Assembly (NCBI RefSeq): GCF_014762705.1
Contig: NZ_JABURL010000094.1
Span: 48,375 to 112,374, forward strand
DNA: 64,000 bases
Direction: 5' to 3'
Source: Cyclobacterium sp.
GTDB taxonomy: Bacteria > Bacteroidota > Bacteroidia > Cytophagales > Cyclobacteriaceae
Shown: positions 35,018 through 44,425 of the stretch, piece after piece
Layout of the letters: each line of letters starts with the position of its first letter
How positions within the stretch are numbered: position 1 is the first letter of the stretch
Position numbers and translations under genes: made by a program
The notes under the pieces: model-generated
Seen by the model: only the letters and a program-made list of their open reading frames with translations
What the model was told of the DNA's origin: nothing
Databases searched by the model: none

Positions 35018-38000
35018 TTATAAAGTACAACTCAATCCTAATTGAAATACTCTTGGTTTCGGATAGCTATATAAATCTACACCTTGTGAGAAGTTTTCGG
35101 TTGAAGTAGAAACTTCTGGGTCATAACCAGGATAACCTGTTATTACGAAGAAATTCTGTACTGAAGCCTGCACTCTTAAGTTGCTTAATCCCCATTTACT
35201 AATTCTATTGGAAGGGAAATTATATGCCAATAAAATATTCCTACCTCTTAAAAAAGAGCCATCGTAGATTCTGCCAGATGAAGTTTGCCGGTCGCGATAT
35301 GCCGAAGTCGGTCTTATCTCAGGAATGAATGTATCTTGGTTTTCCGGAGTCCAAGCATTTAATACTTCTGAAAAAACATTTGTTATACCTGTTCTATCTT
35401 GTGATGTAGACTTAGTACCATAGGAAATATCGTTACCATACATAAACTGCATATCTATCACCAACTCGAAATCCTTATATTTGAAATTATTTATCAATGC
35501 ACCATATCCATCTGGCAAACCATTGCCTATGATCACCCTATCTTGATTATTGATTGCACCGTCATTGTTGATGTCATTGTACTTAATATCTCCCGGGAGA
35601 CGATTATAAGATGAGGCTTGGTCTACTTCATCCGAATTCCAAGTACCCAATTGTATAAATCCGTAAAAAGAGTTAACAGGTTCTCCTTCTCTAATGATTC
35701 TATTTCCTGTAACAGGGTTACCTCCTTGTATAATATCTTGGCCTCCTGTTAGGCTTAGGACTTTGTTTTGGTTCATAGAGATATTAAATATAGTAGTCCA
35801 GTTGAAATTCGCATTCGTAACATTAGTTGCTCGAAGCGCAAATTCAATTCCACGATTTTCCATATCTCCAATATTTCGGATTACATTGTTATAGCCACTA
35901 GTAGCTGGTACTGGAGCATTTAACAACATGTCTTCCGTTTTTTTATAATAAAAATCACTTTCAAAAGTTATCCTATCCTCAAGGATTCCTAATTCAATTC
36001 CTATATCAAATTGACTGCTCTTTTCCCACCTGAGATCAGTGTTTGCCATTCTTGCAATACCTATACCAGGTAATCTTTGCCCATTTAAGATATAAGAATA
36101 GTTGCCTAGACCTGCCACCGTTTGATAATTTGGGATCTCAGAATTTCCTGTTAGTCCGTAACTAGAACGTAATTTTAGATTAGAAATAAGAGATAAGTTT
36201 TGCATGAAATTTTCTTCTGATATTCTCCAACCGAGAGCCCCGGAAGGAAAGAAAGCATACTTGTTTTCATCGGAAAACCGGGAAGAGCCATCCATACGGC
36301 CTGTCAGGGTAAATAAATATTTATTATTGATAATATAGTTCATTCTGGCAAAGTATGAGTTAAGACTATAAGCATTGCCATTAGAGGATGGAGGTCTGGG
36401 ATTAGCAGCTACTCCCAAATTATTGAATTCAATATAATTATCTAAAAAATTCTCAGCCGAAACAGATTTTGAAAAATTTGTTACACGTTGCCACGATGCT
36501 CCTAGCAAACCATTAAAAGAATGATTATCGGTAATTTCTTTCTGATAAGTTAAGTAGTTTTCAGATTGCCAGGATGTATGTCTTTCATCTGATATTGAAG
36601 CGTCTCCATTTTCTGAAATGAACTGTAGTTCATCAGCAGCATAGTATTGAACCTCCTGTTCAATAAGATTGACTCCTATTGTACTTCTAAATATGAGACC
36701 TTCTACAAGTTCTATATTTGCATAAGCATTCCCGATTGTATTGACGGCATTTAAAAGACGTTTAACCTCATTTACCAATCTAACTGGTTGGGCACCACCT
36801 TCCATTCCTGGATAGTCTAATGTTCTTCCGAAAGTACCATCCGGATACCTGACAGGTATAATAGGAGGCGCTTGTAATATTGATCTGGTTGGAGAAATCC
36901 CCCCTGATCCTACTGCTCTTGGTTGACTTTCATTTTGAGCGCTGTAATTTAAAGATGCACCAATTGTTAACCAATCACGAACTTGAGTGTCCATTGTAAA
37001 ACGACCAGAGTAACGTTTTAAGGATGATCTTCTAAGAATTCCCTCTTCATTCCTATAGCCTAAATTGAAAGCATAACTAGTTTTGCTATCTCCACCTGAG
37101 AAAGACAGATTATGACGATTACTAATAGCTGTTCGAAATCCTTCTTCCTGCCAATCAGTATCATACAAGGGATTACCCGAAGAATCAAAGAGACGCGGGT
37201 CAGTTCTTTTTGTTCTAGGATCTACGGCACTATTTCCCAAACCATATTTGCCTGCATTTTGATAAGCCAATTCCTCTAATCGTAAAAATTGCTCTGAATT
37301 CAATAGATCAATTTTAGATGGAAGCACGCCAGCACTAAAAGAACCATCATAAGTTAATCTTCCTCCTTCATTCCTTTTTCCTTTAGTTGTTGTAACCAAA
37401 ATTACACCGTTTGCAGCTCGAGCCCCGTAAATTGCTGTTGCTGAGGCGTCTTTAAGTACCTCAATGGACTCAATATTTCCTGGGTCCAAAAAATCAATTG
37501 GCGAAGTACCATTGGATAGATTAACCACAGGTAATATAACTCCATCTATTACGTAAAGAGGCTCATTTGTTCCTGATATTGAAGAATTTCCCCGAATTCT
37601 AATTGTTGGCCGACCCCCTGGTCGTCCAGAATTTTGAGTTACATTCACTCCAGAAATCCTTCCTGCTAAGCCCTGTTGAATATTAGTAGGGGCGAGTTGT
37701 TGAATGACTTCTTTATCCAAAGATCCAACCGAGCCAGTCATGTCTGATTTCTGTTGTGTACCGTACCCGATCACCACCACTTCCTCCAATGAAGAAGCAT
37801 CCTGCAACAGGGTGATGTTAATGGTCGTTTGAGACCCGATAGCTACTGTTTTGGATTCATAGCCAATGTAAGAAAAAACCAGGGTGGCATCATCCGGAAC
37901 AGACATGGAATAGTTGCCATCAATATTTGTCACGGTACCCGTAGTAGTTCCAAGCACGGTTATGGTTGCTCCCGGCAATGGCTCCCCGTTTTCATCGGTA

Positions 38001-38425
38001 ACGGTGCCGGAAATATCAATGGGGAGATCGTCAACATCAATGGTAACTGAACTATTCCCCCTTTCAGGGATCCCAACATGGATGTTGTCATTTACCTGGG
38101 TAAAGCTTAGGGAAACCTGTCCCCCAATGGTACTGAGCACCTGATACAAGGAAACCCTGCGTTCATTGATATTGATTGGTTTGTTTAAATCTAACTGATC
38201 ATGGTTATAGGTAAACCTAAAATCCGTTTTGGATTCAATATCTCTAAAGAAACTGGATAAAGGTGCATCTTCCAGATGAATAGATACTTTTACCTGCTCT
38301 ATATTTTTGCGTTGCGCATTTCCCGTATTGGCCAGTAGAACCGTACAAAAAAGCAACTGAATTAAGAAACCATGAAACATTCGCCTGGACAGCATAATAA
38401 GTTGTCTCCGTATATTTTTTTTCAT
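35018..38425 (-). CDS. SusC-type TonB-dependent receptor with STN domain (unit 2)
   Basis: A 1135-residue transporter from the start MKKNIRRQLI at 38425; an earlier in-frame ATG at 38512 gives a non-signal-like extension. The signal peptide ends at about LANTGNA. The STN domain (about 45-118: SIHLEDAPLSSFFRDIES to FTQVNDNIHVG) is followed by the carboxypeptidase-D-like domain (about 137-222), plug and barrel. STN domains contact the FecR anti-sigma factor, here encoded immediately upstream, so substrate binding should activate the sigma factor. The region 37758-38003 is nearly identical in DNA to the SusC of unit 1. The hairpin in the 5' leader is described separately. Confidence 0.95.
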   Translation of the reverse strand: MKKNIRRQLIMLSRRMFHGFLIQLLFCTVLLANTGNAQRKNIEQVKVSIHLEDAPLSSFFRDIESKTDFRFTYNHDQLDLNKPININERRVSLYQVLSTIGGQVSLSFTQVNDNIHVGIPERGNSSVTIDVDDLPIDISGTVTDENGEPLPGATITVLGTTTGTVTNIDGNYSMSVPDDATLVFSYIGYESKTVAIGSQTTINITLLQDASSLEEVVVIGYGTQQKSDMTGSVGSLDKEVIQQLAPTNIQQGLAGRISGVNVTQNSGRPGGRPTIRIRGNSSISGTNEPLYVIDGVILPVVNLSNGTSPIDFLDPGNIESIEVLKDASATAIYGARAANGVILVTTTKGKRNEGGRLTYDGSFSAGVLPSKIDLLNSEQFLRLEELAYQNAGKYGLGNSAVDPRTKRTDPRLFDSSGNPLYDTDWQEEGFRTAISNRHNLSFSGGDSKTSYAFNLGYRNEEGILRRSSLKRYSGRFTMDTQVRDWLTIGASLNYSAQNESQPRAVGSGGISPTRSILQAPPIIPVRYPDGTFGRTLDYPGMEGGAQPVRLVNEVKRLLNAVNTIGNAYANIELVEGLIFRSTIGVNLIEQEVQYYAADELQFISENGDASISDERHTSWQSENYLTYQKEITDNHSFNGLLGASWQRVTNFSKSVSAENFLDNYIEFNNLGVAANPRPPSSNGNAYSLNSYFARMNYIINNKYLFTLTGRMDGSSRFSDENKYAFFPSGALGWRISEENFMQNLSLISNLKLRSSYGLTGNSEIPNYQTVAGLGNYSYILNGQRLPGIGIARMANTDLRWEKSSQFDIGIELGILEDRITFESDFYYKKTEDMLLNAPVPATSGYNNVIRNIGDMENRGIEFALRATNVTNANFNWTTIFNISMNQNKVLSLTGGQDIIQGGNPVTGNRIIREGEPVNSFYGFIQLGTWNSDEVDQASSYNRLPGDIKYNDINNDGAINNQDRVIIGNGLPDGYGALINNFKYKDFELVIDMQFMYGNDISYGTKSTSQDRTGITNVFSEVLNAWTPENQDTFIPEIRPTSAYRDRQTSSGRIYDGSFLRGRNILLAYNFPSNRISKWGLSNLRVQASVQNFFVITGYPGYDPEVSTSTENFSQGVDLYSYPKPRVFQLGLSCTL

Positions 38426-38460
38426 AATATTGACTTGTTTAAGTGATTGTATACTTGAAC

Positions 38461-38497
38461 ACTTGCCTTTATTTCCTGAAAACTTGTGAAGGCAAGT
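38461..38497 (-). promoter_or_regulatory. Hairpin in leader of unit 2 SusC
   Basis: A perfect 9-bp stem (ACTTGCCTT at 38461-38469 with AAGGCAAGT at 38489-38497) encloses a 19-nt loop, located 36-72 nt upstream of the SusC start and downstream of the FecR gene. It could be a processing or attenuation element between the regulatory genes and the transport genes, but no T-tract follows it. Function is inferred from position only. Confidence 0.3.
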
Positions 38498-38572
38498 TCT
38501 GGCAGGGCCCATTCTCCCCAGAAAGGGTCCTGTCTTTTGATTTATCCTGTATCCAATTTTTTCATAGGGCTA

Positions 38573-39604
38573 TTAGTTTGGGTTGTATATTGTTATGTTT
38601 CTGTTTGCTATTTTGTACCGCAAGCCTGAGGTGATGCATATCCCTCGCAATACATTTTCAAGGTTTTCATCCTTATACATACCGGAATATTTCCAATTCT
38701 CTGACACCTTACCCATCAATTTCAGGTCGACCCCATACCAATTTTCAATTTTGACTTTAACATCTTCAAAAGAAGCCGACCTGAAAACCAATATTTTATC
38801 CTTCCATCCCGTTACTTCCAGGGGATCGAAACCTGTTTTGGAAAATTTACCATCCCCTTCTATTTCCAGCATTTCAGCTGGATTCAGCTGGACCTGATTC
38901 CCTTTTTGATCGTTTACCTGAACCTTCCCACTCAGCAGGGCGATGGATAAATTAGTTTTATCTTCTTTTACATTGAAAGAGGTGCCAAGTACCTTAATTT
39001 CCGTGCTTCTGGCAAAAACACTAAAGGAATGACCATTCTTCCTGACCTCAAAAAAAGCTTCTCCTTTCAATCTCACCCATCGAACCCCCTGACTGAATGC
39101 CTTGGGATATTCTATTTCACTACCTGAATTGAGGTAAACCCTGCTACTGTCTGCCAAAGTGATAACGGACCTTTTTCCAGGGGGAACGCTTCTAAAAACA
39201 GTAATTTCCTCCGTTAACACTGGTTTTACCGGTTCAACACCTACAATCATGTGGTAATGAACCATCCAGCCACAAAAACATAGGATGGCAATTGCTGCAA
39301 TGTTTCTTAAAGGATAAAAGGAAAACCAGGATTCAATTTTCGGTTCATTGCCGCTTTTTTGATTACCGGCTTTAATAATGGTCTCAAAGGTTTCCACATA
39401 CATTTCATCTGAAAGCCCAATGGAATGGGCATACTTTACGGATCTGATAATAGAAGCAGCCTCCAACACCGTCTCCCTTTTTTCAGGATGTTGCTGCATC
39501 CACTTTTCCCAGAAATGCCGGGTGTTCTTATCTGGCCTTTTCACCCATTGGATAAAAAATTCATCCGAAAGAAAATCGATGATATCGTAATCTGTATATC
39601 TCAT
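38573..39604 (-). CDS. FecR-family anti-sigma factor (unit 2)
   Basis: A 343-residue inner-membrane regulator. The N-terminal cytoplasmic region (1-95) should bind the sigma factor and one transmembrane helix spans about 100-120. The periplasmic FecR domain is at about 135-235 (ITLADSSRVYLNSGSEIEYPKAF, RWVRLKGEAFFEVRKNGHSFSV, IKVLGTSFNVKED), followed by a DUF4974-type C-terminal domain (about 270-340: LVFRSASFEDVKVKIENWY, SGMYKDENLENVLRGI). Its partners are the ECF sigma factor 15 nt upstream and the STN-bearing SusC downstream. Established model: FecR holds the sigma factor inactive until the SusC-ligand signal arrives. Confidence 0.95.
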   Translation of the reverse strand: MRYTDYDIIDFLSDEFFIQWVKRPDKNTRHFWEKWMQQHPEKRETVLEAASIIRSVKYAHSIGLSDEMYVETFETIIKAGNQKSGNEPKIESWFSFYPLRNIAAIAILCFCGWMVHYHMIVGVEPVKPVLTEEITVFRSVPPGKRSVITLADSSRVYLNSGSEIEYPKAFSQGVRWVRLKGEAFFEVRKNGHSFSVFARSTEIKVLGTSFNVKEDKTNLSIALLSGKVQVNDQKGNQVQLNPAEMLEIEGDGKFSKTGFDPLEVTGWKDKILVFRSASFEDVKVKIENWYGVDLKLMGKVSENWKYSGMYKDENLENVLRGICITSGLRYKIANRNITIYNPN

Positions 39605-39619
39605 TTCGCTATTGCCAAT

Positions 39620-40276
39620 CTAAATAATAGGTTTGATCCTTCCGTATTTTTTTAAAGTGCCCTTTAAAGTAGCCAGGCCCCGGTAAATGATTTTCCTGGC
39701 CGATTTTACTTCGCTGAATTCCATGATATCGGCAATTTCCTTGTAACTCATTCCCTCTTCGTAAAGCAATAAAATGGCTTGTCTTTGCCTGGCCGTCAAT
39801 GCTGTCAATGCCTTCCGGACTTCTTGTCTCATTTCTTCATCCTTTTCCCGCTGAATCAGGATTGACTCATGGGACAAGGTGATCGGAAAGTAGTTCTCTT
39901 TCTGATCCAGCCCATCCCTGCCAAATTTTGTTTCCTTTTTAAGTTTGCGGATGATTTCCCGCTGCAGGGATTTGAACAGATAGCCTTTAATATAGCTGAC
40001 GGAACCCAGGCTACCTCTTTTGTCTCTCAATTGGATAAAAATATTTTGCACACAGTCTTTTATCAATCCGCTGTCACAGGTAATCTGAGACCCGTACCTG
40101 AACATGGCCTTCACATGAACCCTGTAGATGTAATTAAAAGCCAATTCATTCCCCTTATCAAAGGCATTCCAAATCTCCTCATCCGTATTGCTTTCAAACT
40201 TGATTAAGGATTCATTTTGGTTCAAAGGCAAAACCAAATGGCTGGCTGAGAGAATTTCCTTTTTTTCAGGTTTCAT
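39620..40276 (-). CDS. ECF RNA polymerase sigma factor (unit 2)
   Basis: A 218-residue sigma-70 family ECF protein. Region 2 is about 40-110 (GNELAFNYIYRVHVKAM...LIKDCVQNIFIQLRDK...YIKGYLFKSLQREIIRKLK) and region 4 about 150-205 (ALTARQRQAILLLYEEGMSYKEIADIMEFSEVKSARKIIYRGLATLK). It belongs to the Bacteroidota ECF group commonly paired with FecR. It has an N-terminal extension of about 35 residues before region 2. The gene is first in the unit, 15 nt upstream of FecR. A CCAAATATTTGG palindrome lies about 155 nt upstream. Expected targets are the unit 2 SusC-SusD-sulfatase genes. Confidence 0.95.
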   Translation of the reverse strand: MKPEKKEILSASHLVLPLNQNESLIKFESNTDEEIWNAFDKGNELAFNYIYRVHVKAMFRYGSQITCDSGLIKDCVQNIFIQLRDKRGSLGSVSYIKGYLFKSLQREIIRKLKKETKFGRDGLDQKENYFPITLSHESILIQREKDEEMRQEVRKALTALTARQRQAILLLYEEGMSYKEIADIMEFSEVKSARKIIYRGLATLKGTLKKYGRIKPII

Positions 40277-40430
40277 TGGGTTTAATTATTATTGGGCTTA
40301 CTAATATGAAGAGGGAAGCAAGGCTGGAAATGACCCCATAATATCGAAAAAAAATATAAATATCTAAGAAATTAAAAAGGTCAGCTCCAATTATTACAGC
40401 ATTTCTAATTGGTTAAATATGCCAAAATAA

Positions 40431-40442
40431 CCAAATATTTGG
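40431..40442. promoter_or_regulatory. 12-bp palindrome upstream of ECF sigma gene
   Basis: A perfect palindrome CCAAATATTTGG occurs in the 289-bp AT-rich gap between the unit 2 sigma gene and the Uma2 gene, about 155 nt before the sigma start. A wider pairing GCCAAA...TTTGGC overlaps it. No other structure is evident in this gap. It could be an operator, but perfect 12-bp palindromes in AT-rich DNA can arise by chance. Confidence 0.25.
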
Positions 40443-40565
40443 CTTAAGGGTAGCGTTGCAAAATATGGAAACTTAAAGTTTTTGATGCTCCACAGCCCGG
40501 AGACAGGTGTTAATCCGCTGTATTTAGGACAGTAAAAACCACCAATGCCAGACATGGTTTTTTGC

Positions 40566-41174
40566 CTATTCTATATCTTCAAAAAACTCCTCCAAATCCA
40601 GTTTAAACCCTTTGATGACCTTTGACTCCACGACATCGCCTGAGGTAAACAGCCTGGAAGGAACATATGTGCCGCTATTAAGGCTATAAATAAGTAAATC
40701 CTGGGTTTCGGCATGGATGATCCAATATTCCTGTACCCCGTTTACTTCGTACAGTTCAAACTTATGCTTTAATTCAGTTTTACTATTGGAGGGAGAAAGT
40801 ATCTCTACGATTAAATCCGGGGCTCCTATGCAGCCACGGTCATCCAATTTCTCCGGATCGCAAATCACACAAATGTCGGGCTGCACCACATCGTGTATTT
40901 TATGGTCTGCTGTGGAATTATCCGGAAACCTTACGTCAAAGGGTGCGGTATACACCTGGCATTTTTTCCCCTTCAGAAACCCGGTTAATCTGAAGGACAA
41001 TTCGACAGACACTTTTTGATGGATACGCTTCGGTGCTGCCGCCGCTTTTTTAAAAATTTTGCCTTTGATGAGCTCTACCACTTCCTCCATTTGCCAGCTC
41101 AGATAGTCGGCATAGGAATGGTTGGTGTATTCCAAATCCGGTTCTTTGACTACATCGGGTTTTTTGGTTTCCAT
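40566..41174 (-). CDS. Uma2-family endonuclease-like protein (copy 3)
   Basis: A 202-residue paralogue of the 17718 and 18569 genes, with the same length and ends (METKKPDVVKEP and GFKLDLEEFFEDIE). Motifs VVQPDICVICDP and GAPDLIVEILSPSNSKTELK are retained. It begins 21 nt after the stop of the unit 3 sulfatase and has the same GTATATTTA -7-like box directly upstream of its ATG, although the remainder of the upstream region is not alike. Its placement between two polysaccharide units, like the tandem pair next to unit 1, suggests these genes move or duplicate into PUL borders. Confidence 0.85.
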   Translation of the reverse strand: METKKPDVVKEPDLEYTNHSYADYLSWQMEEVVELIKGKIFKKAAAAPKRIHQKVSVELSFRLTGFLKGKKCQVYTAPFDVRFPDNSTADHKIHDVVQPDICVICDPEKLDDRGCIGAPDLIVEILSPSNSKTELKHKFELYEVNGVQEYWIIHAETQDLLIYSLNSGTYVPSRLFTSGDVVESKVIKGFKLDLEEFFEDIE

Positions 41175-41195
41175 GTAGTAAATATACTGATTTTA

Positions 41196-42833
41196 TTACC
41201 TGTTATTGCGCTCCATATGTTCCAAATAAGCATCCAGGTATTTTTGGTTCATTTCATCAGAATCTCCGTATTTGTCCCTGAGATCCTTAAGTTTTTGGTG
41301 CATTTCTTCCCTTACATCTGCGTATGAGGGATCGTCATAAATGTTGTTCATTTCGTTGGGGTCCTCTTCCAGATCGTACATTTCCCATTCATCAATGTCA
41401 TAATAAAAATGCATCAGTTTATACCTTTCTGTGGCAACGCCATAATGCCTTTTGACCATGTGAACGGATGGATACTCATAGTAAGTATAATATACCGCAT
41501 CGCGCCATTCTCCCGTCTCCCCACTCACCAGGGTTCTGAAGGATTCTCCCTGCATTTCAGGAGCAGCTTCCACCCCGGCATAATCGAGCAGCGTGGGCGC
41601 AAAATCCAGGTTTTGGACCAGTTTATCGATCTTAGTCCCCGGCTTTATTTCCTTAGGATACCGGACCAATAAGGGGGTCCGGAAAGACTGCTCGTACATA
41701 AATCGCTTGTCAAACCACCCATGCTCCCCAAGGTAAAAGCCCTGGTCCGAGGTATAGACTACAATGGTATTTTCGGCGAGGCCGTTTTCTTCCAGGTAAT
41801 CCAGCACCTCTCCTACTCCATCATCTACAGACTTGATCGTTCTCAGGTAGTCCTTGATGTACCTGTTGAATTTCCAGATTGCGATCTCCTTTTCCTTTTC
41901 CTTATCCTCAAAAGCAATCTCTTCGGCCCGGGGATATGCATCCAGAAAAGCCTGGTTTTTGGGGTTGTAGGCCTCCCTCCATTGAGCCCTTTGTTCCTCT
42001 GACAAACGATTCAGTTCCCTGGCAAATCCGGTGCTGTCTCCATTAGGGTCCACTTCAAACTTAAAATCATGTCCCCACATAGCGTGCCCATCGATTTCCA
42101 TTTCCTGCTCTTTGGCGGCAGTGCCCCGGCCTTCATAATTCGTAAGGTCGTCGAAATAATTGGCAGGCGGGTCAAAGGTTTTGTCATCGTACAGTGTCAG
42201 GTATTTGGGAGCAGGTTTCCAATTGCGATGGGGGGCTTTTTGGTTGTATATCAGGAGAAAGGGTTTTTCCTGATCCCTTCCTTCTTTAAGCCAATCCAGC
42301 GCAAATTGGGTAGTAAGTTCAGTAACATACCCTTCAAAGCGCTGCCTTTCCCCATTGACCAAAAAATCAGGGTTATAATAATGCCCCTGTCCGGGCAATA
42401 CCATAGAATGGTCAAATCCCTGCGGCAAGCCATCCAGGTGAATCTTCCCCACCATGGCCGTATTGTACCCGGCTTCTTGCAGCATTTTGGCAAAATTGTT
42501 CTGGTCCCAGTCAAAGGGTTGAATATTGTCCACTTTCCCATTGAGAAAACTGTGTTTTCCAGTTAAAACCACTGCACGGCTGGGCGCACATATCGAATTG
42601 GTGACGGTGGCTCTGGTAAAAAGTGCACCTTCCTCCGCCAGCCGGTCAATCTGTGGCGTCTCATTAAGGCCATGACCGTAGGCACTGATGGCCTGGTAAG
42701 CATGGTCATCGCTCATGATAAAAACGATGTTGGGTGGAGCATCCTCTTGTTTTTCCTGCGTATTGCAACCAGCAGCAAGGACACTCATCAAAATGGTAAA
42801 AAATAGCAAGCTATTTCTGTAGGTTAATTTCAT
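41196..42833 (-). CDS. S1-family sulfatase lipoprotein (GlcNAc-6-sulfatase type)
   Basis: A 545-residue lipoprotein (lipobox AAGC, Cys23). The metal motif is IMSDDHAYQAISAYG and the formylglycine site is C82-APSR in VTNSICAPSRAVVLTGKHSF. Additional motifs are MVGKIHLDGLPQGFDHSMVLPGQGHYYNP, YTSDQGFYLGEHGWFDKRFMYEQSFRTPLLVRYP and the C-terminal DIDEWEMYDLEEDPNEMNNIYDDP. The pattern SDDHAYQAISAYG with CAPSRAVVLTGKHS resembles S1 N-acetylglucosamine-6-sulfatase-like enzymes; the exact specificity is uncertain. It is the single sulfatase of unit 3, 133 bp downstream of SusD. A Uma2 gene follows after 21 nt. Confidence 0.9.
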   Translation of the reverse strand: MKLTYRNSLLFFTILMSVLAAGCNTQEKQEDAPPNIVFIMSDDHAYQAISAYGHGLNETPQIDRLAEEGALFTRATVTNSICAPSRAVVLTGKHSFLNGKVDNIQPFDWDQNNFAKMLQEAGYNTAMVGKIHLDGLPQGFDHSMVLPGQGHYYNPDFLVNGERQRFEGYVTELTTQFALDWLKEGRDQEKPFLLIYNQKAPHRNWKPAPKYLTLYDDKTFDPPANYFDDLTNYEGRGTAAKEQEMEIDGHAMWGHDFKFEVDPNGDSTGFARELNRLSEEQRAQWREAYNPKNQAFLDAYPRAEEIAFEDKEKEKEIAIWKFNRYIKDYLRTIKSVDDGVGEVLDYLEENGLAENTIVVYTSDQGFYLGEHGWFDKRFMYEQSFRTPLLVRYPKEIKPGTKIDKLVQNLDFAPTLLDYAGVEAAPEMQGESFRTLVSGETGEWRDAVYYTYYEYPSVHMVKRHYGVATERYKLMHFYYDIDEWEMYDLEEDPNEMNNIYDDPSYADVREEMHQKLKDLRDKYGDSDEMNQKYLDAYLEHMERNNR

Positions 42834-42966
42834 ATCAGGTCTAAAGTTAAATCATACATTATGCAGCAGAATTAGAGCATTTTTCAAGTTCTCTGTTAGC
42901 AATTATCTATTACGTAATGGCAATAAACGAAAAGAAAGAAAACATGACAATTTAAAAGAAGTAAAT

Positions 42967-44421
42967 CTAATATCCTTCATTTTGCGTTAAATTAGGATTT
43001 CTTTCAATTTCAGTTTGTGGAATAGGGTACCTAACCTGATGGTCCATAGCGGGTTTTCCACGCCCTTTTGCCATTTCTATAAATTTACCGTGACGTATCA
43101 GATCTTGTCTCCTTAATGCCTCGGTATGGAATTCCCTACCTCTTTCGTCTAATATAAAGTTCCTTAAATTTTCCTTGCCGGAAAAATCGTTTATGGTGAA
43201 AGAGGAAACCCCGGCTGCTTCCCTTACCATATTCAACAAATCTATGGATTCTTGATTCGGACCATTGATTTCGTTCAAAGCCTCCGATCGGGAAAGAAGG
43301 ATATCTGCGTACCTTAAAAAAGGAAAATCATCAGACGAACGGCTGATCCCCTGACTCGGATATTCAGGAAATTTCATGCTTCGGGCGTTATCTTCACCCA
43401 ACACAATTGTCTCCCCTTGCTCATTGACAAATTCAAATAAAAATGCATCTAGTCTTTCGTCTTCAGGTTCAAAAAGTTCTAAGAACGCAGACCATATCTT
43501 ATACTCTGCGGCAAAAATGACCCGTGGAGGATATTGCCATTGATAGCCTCTGGGAACGACATGGCTAAGCCAGCCATCTCCGGTATTATCGTCCGGATTA
43601 TCCGACATTACTGCCACAAAAATGAATTCATTGTCTCTTTGGTTATCGGGACTGAATAATTCGGTTCTATTGCCCTGGGTAAACAAATCATATAATCCTA
43701 AATCCATTACCTCCTGGGTCGCAGATGCAGCATCTTGCCATTTTTTTGTCATCATGTAAAACTTGGCCAGCGTACCCAAAGCGGCCCCTTTAGTGGCACG
43801 GCCATATTCGGCATTCCTCGGTTCCAAAGGCAATGCCTCAGCTGCGGAGATGAGTTCATTTTCAATGAAAGAAACGATTTCTTCTTCGGTAGCTCTTGCT
43901 GGCCGATCAGTAACTGTTGTTTGGCTTTGGGTGATTAGGGGGACAGGTCCAAAAAGATCGTACAGCAAATAATAGTTAAATGCACGCAGAAACCTGGCTT
44001 CAGCAATTGTTTCTCTTTTTCTGGTTTCGTTCATTTCAATACCTTCAGCATTGTCCAAAACTACGTTAGTTCTGAAAATCGTGCGGTAACGACGCTCCCA
44101 CATACTCCTGATCCATTGGTGCGAACTTGTCCAGGTGAATTCTTCAATGGGTTCGTTGAAGGTAAATATCCCTCCGCCACGTTCCAATGCGATATCAGTG
44201 TTTACTTCCTGAAGTGTTACCCCGTCTCGCTTTATATCACTATACCTTAATTCACCATACACAGAATTAAGAACTACATCAAGATCATCGCCTGTGTTGA
44301 AAAAATCATTGGGACTAAGGACGGTAAAGGTTTCTTCTTCCAATAAGTCTTCGCATGAAATTAGCACTGAACAAATCATTGCCAACCAAATAAGGGGTTT
44401 AAGTGATTTTATCTTTGTCAT
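42967..44421 (-). CDS. SusD/RagB family glycan-binding lipoprotein (unit 3)
   Basis: A 484-residue lipoprotein, lipobox ISC (Cys23). SusD signatures are EEETFTVLSPNDFFNTGDDLD, YRTIFRTNVVLDNAEGIEM, IAEARFLRAFNYYLLYDLFGPVPLIT, GAALGTLAKFYMMTKKWQDA, FLRYADILLSRSEALNEINGPN and LRNFILDERGREFHTEALRRQDLIRHGKF. It ends IERNPNLTQNEGY. It starts 4 nt after the SusC stop at 44426, the closest SusC-SusD spacing in the window. The protein should form a bedbin transporter with the adjacent SusC, which belongs to the same STN-less class as unit 1. Confidence 0.95.
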   Translation of the reverse strand: MTKIKSLKPLIWLAMICSVLISCEDLLEEETFTVLSPNDFFNTGDDLDVVLNSVYGELRYSDIKRDGVTLQEVNTDIALERGGGIFTFNEPIEEFTWTSSHQWIRSMWERRYRTIFRTNVVLDNAEGIEMNETRKRETIAEARFLRAFNYYLLYDLFGPVPLITQSQTTVTDRPARATEEEIVSFIENELISAAEALPLEPRNAEYGRATKGAALGTLAKFYMMTKKWQDAASATQEVMDLGLYDLFTQGNRTELFSPDNQRDNEFIFVAVMSDNPDDNTGDGWLSHVVPRGYQWQYPPRVIFAAEYKIWSAFLELFEPEDERLDAFLFEFVNEQGETIVLGEDNARSMKFPEYPSQGISRSSDDFPFLRYADILLSRSEALNEINGPNQESIDLLNMVREAAGVSSFTINDFSGKENLRNFILDERGREFHTEALRRQDLIRHGKFIEMAKGRGKPAMDHQVRYPIPQTEIERNPNLTQNEGY

Positions 44422-44425
44422 ATTT